DNA of 64,000 bases from Bacteroidales bacterium. GTDB lineage: Bacteria; Bacteroidota; Bacteroidia; Bacteroidales; F082. The position numbers were made by a program, and so were the translations under genes. The stretch is from NCBI GenBank assembly GCA_017428285.1, contig JAFRRE010000188.1, positions 1 to 64,000 of the forward strand, in the 5' to 3' direction. The first letter of the stretch is position 1, and every line of letters begins with the position of its first letter. Below, one piece after another: positions 35,285 through 42,938 of this stretch. A model generated the notes under the pieces. The model was not told where the DNA came from. It saw nothing but the letters and a program-made list of their open reading frames with translations, and ran no database searches.

Positions 35285-35584
35285 TCATGCCACAGCTATA
35301 CCAGTACGCAAAACATCATCATACAATGGAGACGGGAATCTCTGATCTATTAAAACAGGCTCTATCAAACAATTGATTTGAGGAGCGAGCAACCACAAAG
35401 CGGTAGAAACATCCAACCAATCATCCTGAACGGCGGGTACAACTACAGCAACATCAATATCGCTTTCAGGGCGAGCCGTGCCTTTGCTGTAAGAGCCATA
35501 CAGATAGACTTCTGCATCGTTTATCTGCGATACAACAGCTTTCTTGAATTCTCTGACAATTTCTATCACTTGCTCTTTATCCAT
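35285..35584 (-). CDS. MNT-domain nucleotidyltransferase (antitoxin partner of HEPN)
   Basis: 99 residues. The minimal nucleotidyltransferase signature GSYSKGTARPESDIDVAVV (about 28-46) contains the GS-x(10)-DxD active site. In HEPN-MNT pairs, the MNT protein neutralises the HEPN RNase, in studied cases by adding AMP units to it. The gene follows and overlaps the HEPN frame by 19 bases. The start MDKEQVIEIV is chosen over a longer frame that would run deeper into HEPN. A module B repeat lies directly after the stop. Confidence 0.88.
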   Translation of the reverse strand: MDKEQVIEIVREFKKAVVSQINDAEVYLYGSYSKGTARPESDIDVAVVVPAVQDDWLDVSTALWLLAPQINCLIEPVLIDQRFPSPLYDDVLRTGIAVA

Positions 35585-35955
35585 TTTTGCAGTTCTTTGG
35601 TGTCGTCTATCAATTGACGGCAAAACTCTTCCGTCATTCTTTTCAATAATTGCTCCTTGTATTCGGGGTAACGAGCTTCTATGTTCATTGGCATCAGCTG
35701 GGCTATAGTCTTTTGTTGTTCGGGTGACATTTCTTCAAACAGCCCACTACGAACCGATAATTGCATCAAATTATGAATATAAGGAGGGTCGTCAGCTTGG
35801 GTCTTACACCAATATGCCTTCAAGGTTTTTTCTATCACTTGATGGCACATAAAGCCAACGTATAACCACCGCTTCACAATGAACAATCCTTCCGCAGTTT
35901 CAACATCATAGTCAGCCAAATCCAACCAATATGCGACCTTCTCTTCCCGTGTCAT
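35566..35955 (-). CDS. HEPN-domain protein (toxin partner of MNT)
   Basis: 129 residues of mostly helical sequence. HEPN features include WLDLADYDVETAEGLF at the start, CHQVIEKTLKAYW (about 45) and the HNLMQL motif (about 68). A late RYPEYKEQLL is typical of PF05168-type HEPN proteins. The RX4-6H catalytic motif of RNase-active HEPNs is not obvious, so activity may differ. It precedes and overlaps the MNT gene, as in most such toxin-antitoxin pairs. The start MTREEKVAYWL lies 19 bases after a TATTTTTG box. Confidence 0.85.
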   Translation of the reverse strand: MTREEKVAYWLDLADYDVETAEGLFIVKRWLYVGFMCHQVIEKTLKAYWCKTQADDPPYIHNLMQLSVRSGLFEEMSPEQQKTIAQLMPMNIEARYPEYKEQLLKRMTEEFCRQLIDDTKELQKWIKSK

Positions 35956-35974
35956 AAATAATTGTTTACGTTTG

Positions 35975-36032
35975 CAAAAATACAAAAATTTCCGAATGCC
36001 GAGATGTCAATCGCAAATATACGACAAAAATA
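35975..36032 (-). promoter_or_regulatory. Three tandem -7-like boxes upstream of HEPN-MNT
   Basis: On the minus strand: TATTTTTG (35975-35982), TATATTTG (36014-36021) and TATTTTTG (36025-36032). The first gives a leader of about 15 bases. Confidence 0.5.
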
Positions 36033-36037
36033 CAAAA

Positions 36038-36377
36038 CCATCCACCCTTGTAGAGACGCGATTCATCGCGTCTCCCACAATCGCATCCCCCATAATTCAT
36101 CCTACCACCCAACACCAAACATAACAAACACGAACCACCATAATTCCCCCACGAAATCGAAGATTGATTTCATCGAAATCGAAGATTCAACGTAGTTAAT
36201 GCTGAGCATTTCGACGCAGTCAATTTCCCATTAATCCTGAGGCTGCCATGGTGTGACAGCCCTACACCCCACCGTTGGGCTGTAGGGCTGTCGTATTACG
36301 GCAGCCGCATATCGTTGTTTTCCCGCATTGCAAATGCTGATATTCTCGCCTCTCGAATTGCAAAATTCGGGAGAACG
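36038..36377. repeat. Composite intergenic repeat copy I (modules A-C-B)
   Basis: Module A (36038-36237) starts with a GAGACGCGA/TCGCGTCTC hairpin and ends CCCATTAATCCTG. Module C (36238-36305) is a long hairpin in which GGCTGCC and GACAGCCCTACA pair with TGTAGGGCTGTC and GGCAGCC. Module B (36314-36377) carries two hairpins with GCA loops. The whole unit fills the 400-base gap between two toxin-antitoxin modules, and no gene was seen in it. Confidence 0.85.
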
Positions 36378-36387
36378 GGGGTGTTTT

Positions 36388-36798
36388 TCAAACGTCAAGC
36401 CTTTCTTTCAGTTGGGCTGGCGTAACTGCAAACGAACAATCTGGATAATGTCTCATGTTGCCCGTCACCAAACAAACGCCTATGTCTTCATATATTACTG
36501 CCGCTTCGTAAAAACAAACATCCTTGGGATCTGGCAGCACCTTCTTTGTCCTATTGGGAGTGACCCAAACGCCTTGCACTTTCAATTCCTCCAAGATCGT
36601 TTTCACCAACTCCTTGTTGAATCCAAATTTGTCTCTATTCAGCACCGAAACATACTCTGCCATTATTTCCTTGGAAAGCACTGGGGTAATCTTTCCTAAA
36701 AAGACCGATTCGAGTATGGCAAAAGGCACAGAACGTTGACGGTCTTGCGCCAACAAAGCAGAAACGATGACATTGGTGTCAATGACTACATAACGCAT
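36388..36798 (-). CDS. PIN-domain toxin
   Basis: 136 residues. The PIN fold is marked by the N-terminal VIDTNVIVSALL (Asp at about 6). Acidic residues follow at Glu in MAEYVSVLNR and at DPKDVCFYEAA, with a final GNMRHYPDC region. PIN toxins are Mg-dependent RNases, and this group (COG1569-like) usually pairs with a RelB- or AbrB-type antitoxin. The antitoxin gene ends five bases upstream. The ATG at 36798 is used, though a TTG at 36807 overlapping the antitoxin stop is possible. A module B repeat begins 11 bases after the stop. Confidence 0.87.
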   Translation of the reverse strand: MRYVVIDTNVIVSALLAQDRQRSVPFAILESVFLGKITPVLSKEIMAEYVSVLNRDKFGFNKELVKTILEELKVQGVWVTPNRTKKVLPDPKDVCFYEAAVIYEDIGVCLVTGNMRHYPDCSFAVTPAQLKERLDV

Positions 36799-36803
36799 GA
36801 CAC

Positions 36804-37091
36804 TCAATTGTTAGCGTGAACTGCGGCAATTTCCGCTTCTATTTCCGCTTCTGTCATGCCCGATTTGCCATTCTTCACGGCATCTTCATTAAGCGCATAC
36901 AAGGCATCCAATCCTCTTGCAGAAACACGGGGTTTTTCTTTGATCTCGAAAGGGACACCGTTCTCCGCAACGGACTTCTTCAGAAAAATACGGACGGCCG
37001 TCGGAAGGTCGAGGCCAAGACGCTCAAACAAGGCCATGGCTTGCTCCTTAAGGCTGTCTTCTACACGGATTTGTAATGTAGATGTGGACAT
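36804..37091 (-). CDS. RelB/DinJ-family antitoxin
   Basis: 95 residues. The N-terminal ribbon-helix-helix has LQIRVEDSLKEQAMALFERLGLDLPTAVRIFL (about 6-37), the standard RelB/DinJ form, with a C-terminal region (SGMTEAEIEAEIAAVHANN) that would wrap the toxin. It should bind both the PIN toxin and its own operator. Upstream, a TATTTTTG box (37122-37129) is next to an imperfect dyad TACAA...TTGTA (about 37132-37150) suitable as an operator. The order antitoxin-toxin is usual for the family. Confidence 0.88.
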   Translation of the reverse strand: MSTSTLQIRVEDSLKEQAMALFERLGLDLPTAVRIFLKKSVAENGVPFEIKEKPRVSARGLDALYALNEDAVKNGKSGMTEAEIEAEIAAVHANN

Positions 37092-37121
37092 ATTCTATAG
37101 GTTTGTGTATGATTTAGACTG

Positions 37122-37150
37122 CAAAAATAATACAAATTTTATTATTGTAA
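37122..37150 (-). promoter_or_regulatory. Promoter and dyad of the RelB-PIN operon
   Basis: TATTTTTG on the minus strand at 37122-37129, next to a dyad with arms TACAA and TTGTA. It fits autoregulation by a ribbon-helix-helix antitoxin. Confidence 0.45.
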
Positions 37151-37170
37151 TACATATATCCCCAAAATTA

Positions 37171-37401
37171 CAAACACGAACCACCATAATTCCCCCACGA
37201 AATCAAAGATTGATTTCATCGAAATCGAAGATTCAACGTAGTTAATGCTGAGCATTTCGACGCAGTCAATTTCCCATTAATCCTGCGGCTGCCACGGTGT
37301 GACAGCCCTATACCCTACCACCACGGCAGCCGCTTATCGTTGTTGTTCCGCATTGCAAATACTGATATTCTCGCCTCCCGAATGGCAAATTCGGGAGAAC
37401 G
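37171..37401. repeat. Composite intergenic repeat copy II (modules A-C-B)
   Basis: The last 113 bases of module A are almost identical to copy I. A shortened module C follows (GGCTGCCACGGTGTGACAGC ... GGCAGCC), then module B (37339-37401) with a perfect or near-perfect second hairpin. It fills the gap between RelB-PIN and the Abi gene. Confidence 0.85.
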
Positions 37402-37418
37402 TGGAAAGAACACGCAAA

Positions 37419-38321
37419 TCAAAGCCACAACGGCTCCTGCCGCCAGCCTTGGGGAAATCCCATAGCGGCAAGGTCAATAGAGGGATAATCTAAGAGTAAC
37501 TGAAGTAGCTTGTCGCGCATGTCGTTCTGAGGAGAAATTATATCCAGAAAATATTTGATGATGCAGAGGTCGAAATAGATACGCAAGGGGTCGGTGGGAA
37601 GTGTCAGCCACGCTCCACTCATACTGTTGGGCAACATCGGGCGGATGGTGTTCTGCTTGTTCCATACGCGAGCATGATGGCAGCAGGAGTTGCGCGTCAG
37701 TGTAACGATGGTGAGCCACGACTCGAAGGGAGCCACCTGCAAACCAAACTTCTGAGCGATGCGCTTCTTAATGCGTGGCACTTTGATGTTGCTAAAGATG
37801 TTGGTCATCACGCCGAAAGGCAATATCTCTGCCAAAATCCATGCTGGTGGGTAGGCATCTGAATAGGTCTGCTTGAAGTGAACGATAAAATCCTCACGCG
37901 AGCGGTCAATCTCTGCATCTATTAGCGTCATCGTATGTACAAACTTGACATGATTGATGAAGTTATTTCCGTCGGTCATCCAAAATGGATTGCCCGTCAT
38001 TTCGCTGCCAGTATTGACAATGGCGCTGCGCACAGCCACCTCGATTTTCTCAATCTCATTGAAGATAAACAATCTAAGTTTCTTGTCGAAACGGTAGAGT
38101 GTCATCACTTGACTAAATGAAGCTCCTTGTTTGTACTGATGCAGTTCCTTGGGTATTTGAAGCAAAGGATACATATAGGCTGACAAGCGATAATAGCCGA
38201 TGTATTCAAGGTAGCGTTCTGCTTTGGCTGGGTCAGAGACGACAAGTCCGCGCGATTGTAGCAAACTAATAAGGTCGCGGGAATTGGTGTAGGGTTTTTG
38301 AAATGGAATCCTGCTAGCCAT
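37419..38321 (-). CDS. Abi_2 (AbiD/AbiF-type) abortive infection protein
   Basis: About 300 residues. The Abi_2 family is recognisable by PFQKPYTNSRDLISLLQSRGL, the YLEYIGYYRLSAYMYPL block (about 33-50), FDKKLRLFIFNEIEKIEVAVR (about 75-96) and the late RNSCCHHARVWN. That last stretch fits the HEPN RX4-6H RNase motif. Lactococcal AbiD/AbiF members block phage growth. The start MASRIPFQ is preferred because it begins the domain, although MLKCAG 36 bases upstream is also in frame after the promoter box TACTTTTG (38388-38395). A module B repeat follows 17 bases after the stop. Confidence 0.88.
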   Translation of the reverse strand: MASRIPFQKPYTNSRDLISLLQSRGLVVSDPAKAERYLEYIGYYRLSAYMYPLLQIPKELHQYKQGASFSQVMTLYRFDKKLRLFIFNEIEKIEVAVRSAIVNTGSEMTGNPFWMTDGNNFINHVKFVHTMTLIDAEIDRSREDFIVHFKQTYSDAYPPAWILAEILPFGVMTNIFSNIKVPRIKKRIAQKFGLQVAPFESWLTIVTLTRNSCCHHARVWNKQNTIRPMLPNSMSGAWLTLPTDPLRIYFDLCIIKYFLDIISPQNDMRDKLLQLLLDYPSIDLAAMGFPQGWRQEPLWL

Positions 38322-38387
38322 GGGTATAAAAATAAAACGACCCGCACATTTGAGCATCGTTGAGAGGCTTGGCGGGTTCTGGTGCTG

Positions 38388-38395
38388 CAAAAGTA
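38388..38395 (-). promoter_or_regulatory. -7 box of the Abi_2 gene
   Basis: TACTTTTG on the minus strand. The leader to the chosen ATG would be about 60 bases and contains a GACCCGC/GCGGGTT dyad. Confidence 0.5.
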
Positions 38396-38661
38396 CAAAC
38401 ATTTTCCCATTCCGCAAGCGTTTTGATAAAAAAATGTTCACAAGCTTCCCCTTTAGACTGCTTCCACCACGCTTCGCTCGTGGCAGGCTCAACCTCGCAG
38501 TGACGCGAAACGGCAGAGCACCTCACCCACCACAAAAATAAATCAGCGTTGACCGGGACATAATAAATCGGCGTTTAAGGTATGTATGTTGTATTCCGAG
38601 ACGCGATAAATCGGCGTCTCTACAGGCGCATACGGTTTCGTAAACGTCATTGTTTCCAATT

Positions 38662-38935
38662 ACCATCCACCTTTGTAGAGACGCGATTCATCGCGTCTCC
38701 CACAATCGCATTCCCCACAATTCATCCTGCCACCCAACGCCAAACATAACAAACACGAACCACCATAAATCCCCCACGAAATCGAAGATTGATTTCATCG
38801 AAATCGAAGATTCAACGTAGTTAATGCTGAGCATTTCGACGCAGTCAATTTCCCATTAATCCTGCGGCTGCCACAATGCTTCGACAAACCCAGCAACCTT
38901 GAGACAGCCCTACACCAACCCACCCGCAGCAGATG
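38662..38935. repeat. Composite intergenic repeat copy III (modules A-C, no B)
   Basis: A full module A (38662-38863) is nearly identical to copy I, including the GAGACGCGA hairpin. A rearranged module C follows and there is no module B. A related but diverged GAGACGCGA/GCGTCTC hairpin precedes it at about 38600. The stretch from 38396 to 39001 otherwise holds no gene. Confidence 0.8.
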
Positions 38936-39001
38936 ACAAGCCCATGGTGGCACGTTTGCCTTATATGTAACCTTGATGAATTATTTTGTGCAAAATAGTT
39001 G

Positions 39002-39029
39002 TAGGTAATAAAAATATTACCTAATTTTG
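39002..39029 (+). promoter_or_regulatory. Operator-like palindrome overlapping the DUF4160/DUF2442 promoter
   Basis: TAGGTAATA and TATTACCTA form a perfect dyad with four A between (39002-39023). It overlaps the -7 box TAATTTTG (39022-39029), which lies 17 bases before the ATG. A second dyad (TATTTTG/CAAAATA) lies just upstream. Confidence 0.6.
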
Positions 39030-39046
39030 CAGAAAATTTGAAAGAC

Positions 39047-39286
39047 ATGCCAACCATTTTCACACTGTTCGGATACCGATTCCTGTTTTATTCCAATGAC
39101 CACTCACCAATTCATGTGCATGTGGTGAAAGGAGGAGCAAAAGCGAAGTTTAATCTATTTCCAATAGAACTTGTCGAAAACCTAGGTTTCAAACCAGCGG
39201 AATTGAAGATGATTGAGGCCATTGTTGAAGAGAACGCAGAGACCATAGCGCAACATTGGAACATGTTTTTCAACAACAACAAATAA
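39047..39286 (+). CDS. DUF4160 protein
   Basis: 79 residues. The conserved block GYRFLFYSNDHSPIHVHVVKGG (about 9-30) defines DUF4160. It has a His-rich HxHxH-like strand, followed by AKFNL and a C-terminal helix ending in QHWNMFF. DUF4160 and DUF2442 genes often occur as adjacent pairs and are suspected toxin-antitoxin modules. No biochemical role is known to me. The start MPTIFTLFG is 17 bases after the promoter. The DUF2442-type gene follows after 16 bases. Confidence 0.85.
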   Translation: MPTIFTLFGYRFLFYSNDHSPIHVHVVKGGAKAKFNLFPIELVENLGFKPAELKMIEAIVEENAETIAQHWNMFFNNNK

Positions 39287-39302
39287 GAAGGAGGATATAA
39301 CC

Positions 39303-39701
39303 ATGAAAATAGAAAAGATTTGGCTGACCCAAACGGCTGTCTGGATTCGGACAGAGGACGGCAGAGAGGCTTACGAATTGTTTGACGATTATCCGAGACT
39401 AAAAAATGCCTCGGTTGAGCAATTAAATGACTACGACTATGACGAATTCGGAATCCATTGGGAGACGTTGGATGAAGATTTGAGTTTTGAGGGTTTTTTC
39501 GACAAGCAAGAACCTTCGCCGCTCTATAAACTGTTCATGTCGCACCCTGAACTAAATGTATCGGCTTTGGCCCGAAGGATGGGCATCTCCCAAAGCCTGA
39601 TGGCACAGTATATCAGCGGAAAGAAGAAAGCCAGCAAAGCCCGAATGGATATGATTCTCGACACCATTCATGCCGTGGGGCAAGAGTTGGTGGCGGTGTA
39701 A
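39303..39701 (+). CDS. DUF2442 protein with C-terminal HTH domain
   Basis: 132 residues. The N-terminal DUF2442 part (about 1-70) has VWIRTEDGREAYELFDDYPRL and the following NASVEQLNDYD-like block ending in FGIHWETLDEDLSFEGFF. The C-terminal XRE-like HTH (about 85-128) is in NVSALARRMGISQSLMAQYISGKKKAS. The DNA-binding domain makes it the probable antitoxin/repressor of the pair, acting on the palindrome in its promoter. Its stop is followed by modules C and B of the intergenic repeat. Confidence 0.86.
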   Translation: MKIEKIWLTQTAVWIRTEDGREAYELFDDYPRLKNASVEQLNDYDYDEFGIHWETLDEDLSFEGFFDKQEPSPLYKLFMSHPELNVSALARRMGISQSLMAQYISGKKKASKARMDMILDTIHAVGQELVAV

Positions 39702-39708
39702 AACGGCA

Positions 39709-39842
39709 CTGCGGCTGCCACGGTGTGACTGCCCTACACCCCACCCTGTAGGGCTGTCGTACCACGGCAGTTGCATAGCGTTGTTTTTCCGCATTGCAAA
39801 TGATGATATTCTCGCCTCCCGAATTGCAAATTCGGAAGAACG
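39709..39842. repeat. Composite intergenic repeat copy IV (modules C-B)
   Basis: Module C (39709-39776) is a hairpin of GGCTGCCACGG and GCCCTACA with TGTAGGGC and CCACGGCAG. Module B (39780-39842) follows with both GCA-loop hairpins. Beyond it, 60 bases without a recognised feature lead to the stop of the next gene. Confidence 0.85.
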
Positions 39843-39904
39843 GTGCCTGTCCCCACCCTCGAACAACAGAGGGCGTTGCCCGTGGGTAGGGACACATGAA
39901 GCAT

Positions 39905-42658
39905 CTACGGAGCGGAGCAAACCAAGCGCACTGATTGTCCAAATTTACGACTATTCCAGTTGGATACAATGAGAAGCATACCATCACCAAAGTTCACGCA
40001 GTCCGCATTATAAAATGAAGCCGAAGCCGACCAGTAGTAGCTAAGGAAACCGACACTATACACCGAAGTCTCGTTCCTGCTACCCACGGCAGGTAGGAAG
40101 ACAGCTCCAGCAGCCTCAAGGGAAGACCACTGCGTAGCAGGAATGGAATTGCTACTAAAATTGGCTCCACTTTGGTTGTAATTGTTCGGGTTGTATATGC
40201 TCGTGCTCCAATCATCAGGAAACAGAATCATACCATTCACCGTCCCATTGCTAGTGCCTGTTATCTGTGCATACGCATAGCGTATGCCCGTACGCGTAAT
40301 AAACACGTAAATCCACTCGGATTGGGTCAGCGTGCGCCATGCGCCAGTTGTATTGTTGATGAAATTGTGAACACCCCAGTCTGCAAGGGAATACTCACCT
40401 GTCAAATCATAGGTAAAATCTGTACCATCCGTTGGACCATAACCATCTCCTTGGTTATAGTTTCCATTGTCTTGAGTATCCCAAGGTTGGTAATAAACAT
40501 TCCCATTGTTCCATCCACTCGTGCCCCAGCCGAAGAGGCTAACGATGTTTTGATTTGCATAATTCTCTCCAACATATTGGCCATCGGTTTCCACCATATC
40601 GTATTGGTGATCCATAAACGACCATTCTTGTGTTGTCTTGTTGTATTGCAGGTTACCTTGCGAGAAGTACACCTTGTCTCCGTTCCCGTTTATGGTGAAC
40701 TTGCCGTTTATCGCGCCTTCGGGGGCACTGCCTCCACCATTGTATGTGAAGTTTGCCACTAAGGTGCGGTTGCTGTACACGGTAAATTGGTAATTGGCTT
40801 GGGTGGAAACCACAGTGCCGCCTTCCGTCCAGTTGGAGAAGGTGTAGTTGCTATTGGCAGTGGCTTGTACCGTACAAGTTTGGCCTTGCTGGTATTGGCC
40901 ACCGCCGCTTACCGTACCACCATTGCTCGGGTTGGCGGAAACACTGATAGTGTAATTTCCCGCTTGTGGTTCAAAGTGAGCCACCAAGGTACGATTGCCC
41001 GTCACGGTGAAGGTGTATTCGGCATCAATGGAAGCCACTTGGCTGCCATCCATCCAATTAACAAAGGTGAAATTAGGATTGGCCGTGGCGGTCACTCTGC
41101 AGGTTTTCCCCTCCTCGTAGAAGCCACTCCCCGTCACCGTACCGCCGTTAGTCGGGTTGGCCGAAACATTGATGGTATAAACCCGAGTAAAGTGGGCCAC
41201 AAGTTCGCGGTCACTCGTAACATGGAAATCATAAGTGGCATAGTTTGCAACTACGCTATCGTTTTCCGTCCAATTGGCGAACCGATACCCAGAGTTGGCT
41301 ATGGCATGTACCGTGCAATACTGTCCACTATTATAAGTGCCTTGCGTTGCTCCTGGAGAATAGCCGACATATACAGAGCCGCCGTTGTTCGGGTTAGCAG
41401 AAACTGTTACGGTAAAACTCCGAATTTGGAAATGCGCCACAAATGAGGCAGATTCTGTCACAGTAAATGAATACGTAGCATCTGTGGAAATTACGGTTCC
41501 ATCATCTTTCGTCCAGTTCACAAAATCATAGACTTCATTGGCTGTGGCTTTCAGAGTACACTCATCGCCGTAATTATAGCCGCCAGCACCTGTCACGGTG
41601 CCACCCTCTTCAGGTTCAATTTCAACAGAAATGATATAGTCTTCCGCAGAGAAATTGGCCACCAAATCACGGTCACCCGTAACGATAAACGTATATTCCG
41701 CACTTGACGACACCTGTCCGTCATTTTCAGTCCAGTTCACGAAATGGTATCCATTGGCTTCTGTAGCGTGCACTGTGCAACTTTGCCCGTATTCGTATGT
41801 ACCACCACCATCAACGGTACCACCATTGTTCGGATTTGCCGCAATAGTAATCGTGTAGCTCTTTATTTGGAAATGCGCCACAAACGCAGCCGTTTCGGTC
41901 ACGGTAAAAGCATAAACAGGTTCAGTGGAGACAATGGTTCCATCTTCCTTGGTCCAATTCAGGAATTCGTAGCCTTCGTTGGCCGTAGCCGTCAAGGTAC
42001 ATTCATCGCCATTGTTGTAGCCGCCGAAACCGTTCACTGTGCCGCCTTCTTCAGGCTCAGCAGTGGCTGTAATCGTATATTCCTGCGAGGTGAAATGCGC
42101 CATAAGGCTTCTGTTGCCCGTCACCGCAAAGCTGTATTCCGCATCGGCAGAGACTTGGCTTCCGTTCTCGGTCCAATTCACGAAGTTATAGCCTTCGTTG
42201 GCCGTGGCAACCACCGTGCAAGTATCGCCCTCGGCAAAGGTTCCGCCACCAACAGCCGTACCTCCTTCGCTCGCATCAACATGGATAGAGAAAGTCTTTG
42301 CAGTTGTGAAATCCTTCACTGTCTCTTCATAACTACCGAACTTGTTCCAAACCACAATACGATAATAATATTTCTTTCCCTCCGTCAAGCTATCCACAAC
42401 AGCCACAAACTTATCCTCCTCTTTCGAGGCTTCCACACGTCTCAAGTCGGCCATGTTTTCGCTTTGGCTCACCTCAACGCCCGTCTGGAATTGCCCGGCA
42501 AAGTCAACCTGCCACGAAAAACAAACTTGGGTACCGGGAACCGTCATCTCCTCGTTCGACACAACGGCCTCTTTCACGTCCATCTCCTTGTCCTTGTGGC
42601 AAGCCGCCAAGCAAGCCAACACCATGAGGAGCAACAGGATTATGTTTGGTTTTTTCAT
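39905..42658 (-). CDS. InlB B-repeat surface lipoprotein
   Basis: 917 residues. Lipobox LAAC at Cys20. A fibronectin-type domain lies at about 28-118. Seven InlB B-type (divergent) repeats of about 75 residues follow at about 120-655. Each starts like YTISVSANPSNGGTV and contains ATANxxYxFxNWT and a final TGNRTLVAHF. The C-terminal module (about 660-917) resembles the Bacteroidetes domain that ends in SVRLVC, with many aromatic and Asn residues. The repeats form extended beta rods in related adhesins, so the C-terminal module is probably presented at the cell surface. The ligand is unknown. No C-terminal sorting signal was seen. Confidence 0.88.
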   Translation of the reverse strand: MKKPNIILLLLMVLACLAACHKDKEMDVKEAVVSNEEMTVPGTQVCFSWQVDFAGQFQTGVEVSQSENMADLRRVEASKEEDKFVAVVDSLTEGKKYYYRIVVWNKFGSYEETVKDFTTAKTFSIHVDASEGGTAVGGGTFAEGDTCTVVATANEGYNFVNWTENGSQVSADAEYSFAVTGNRSLMAHFTSQEYTITATAEPEEGGTVNGFGGYNNGDECTLTATANEGYEFLNWTKEDGTIVSTEPVYAFTVTETAAFVAHFQIKSYTITIAANPNNGGTVDGGGTYEYGQSCTVHATEANGYHFVNWTENDGQVSSSAEYTFIVTGDRDLVANFSAEDYIISVEIEPEEGGTVTGAGGYNYGDECTLKATANEVYDFVNWTKDDGTVISTDATYSFTVTESASFVAHFQIRSFTVTVSANPNNGGSVYVGYSPGATQGTYNSGQYCTVHAIANSGYRFANWTENDSVVANYATYDFHVTSDRELVAHFTRVYTINVSANPTNGGTVTGSGFYEEGKTCRVTATANPNFTFVNWMDGSQVASIDAEYTFTVTGNRTLVAHFEPQAGNYTISVSANPSNGGTVSGGGQYQQGQTCTVQATANSNYTFSNWTEGGTVVSTQANYQFTVYSNRTLVANFTYNGGGSAPEGAINGKFTINGNGDKVYFSQGNLQYNKTTQEWSFMDHQYDMVETDGQYVGENYANQNIVSLFGWGTSGWNNGNVYYQPWDTQDNGNYNQGDGYGPTDGTDFTYDLTGEYSLADWGVHNFINNTTGAWRTLTQSEWIYVFITRTGIRYAYAQITGTSNGTVNGMILFPDDWSTSIYNPNNYNQSGANFSSNSIPATQWSSLEAAGAVFLPAVGSRNETSVYSVGFLSYYWSASASFYNADCVNFGDGMLLIVSNWNSRKFGQSVRLVCSAP

Positions 42659-42789
42659 ATATCTGGATTCAAGATTTATAATTCAAAATTCAAGTTCTTA
42701 TTTAACAACGGATTTCACGGATTTTACAGATGTTTTCGAGTTGTAATTTTACAGCTTTGCTGCGGATTAATACAGATGAACCGCCCCTT

Positions 42790-42938
42790 TCCACATCCCT
42801 ATACTCCTAATTTCTAATTCCTAACTCCTAACTCCACATTCCTAACTCCCAACTGAACAACTGAACAACTTCTAACTAAAAACTATAAACTCTAAACTTT
42901 CCACTGACTCTAAACTCTAAACACTAAACTCTCAACTA
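42790..42938. repeat. Low-complexity tract of CTAACTC/CTAAACT-type heptamers
   Basis: Degenerate units CTAACTC, CTAATTC, CTAAACT and CAACTGAA repeat through the spacer between the InlB-repeat gene and the PEGA pseudogene. The tract reaches the last codons of the latter. No gene was seen in it. Confidence 0.7.

Noticed and set aside
36038..38935. CRISPR array
   Set aside because: The repeats are long (130-340 bases), few and separated by genes. There are no short regular spacers.
35221..39842. Integron with attC sites
   Set aside because: Module B shows hairpins after genes, but the boundaries begin with GTT and end with AAC, the opposite of attC core sites, and no integron integrase is present in the window.
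39905..42658. CRISPR-like or satellite repeats
   Set aside because: The periodicity is about 225 bases, coding and in frame, explained by InlB-type protein repeats.
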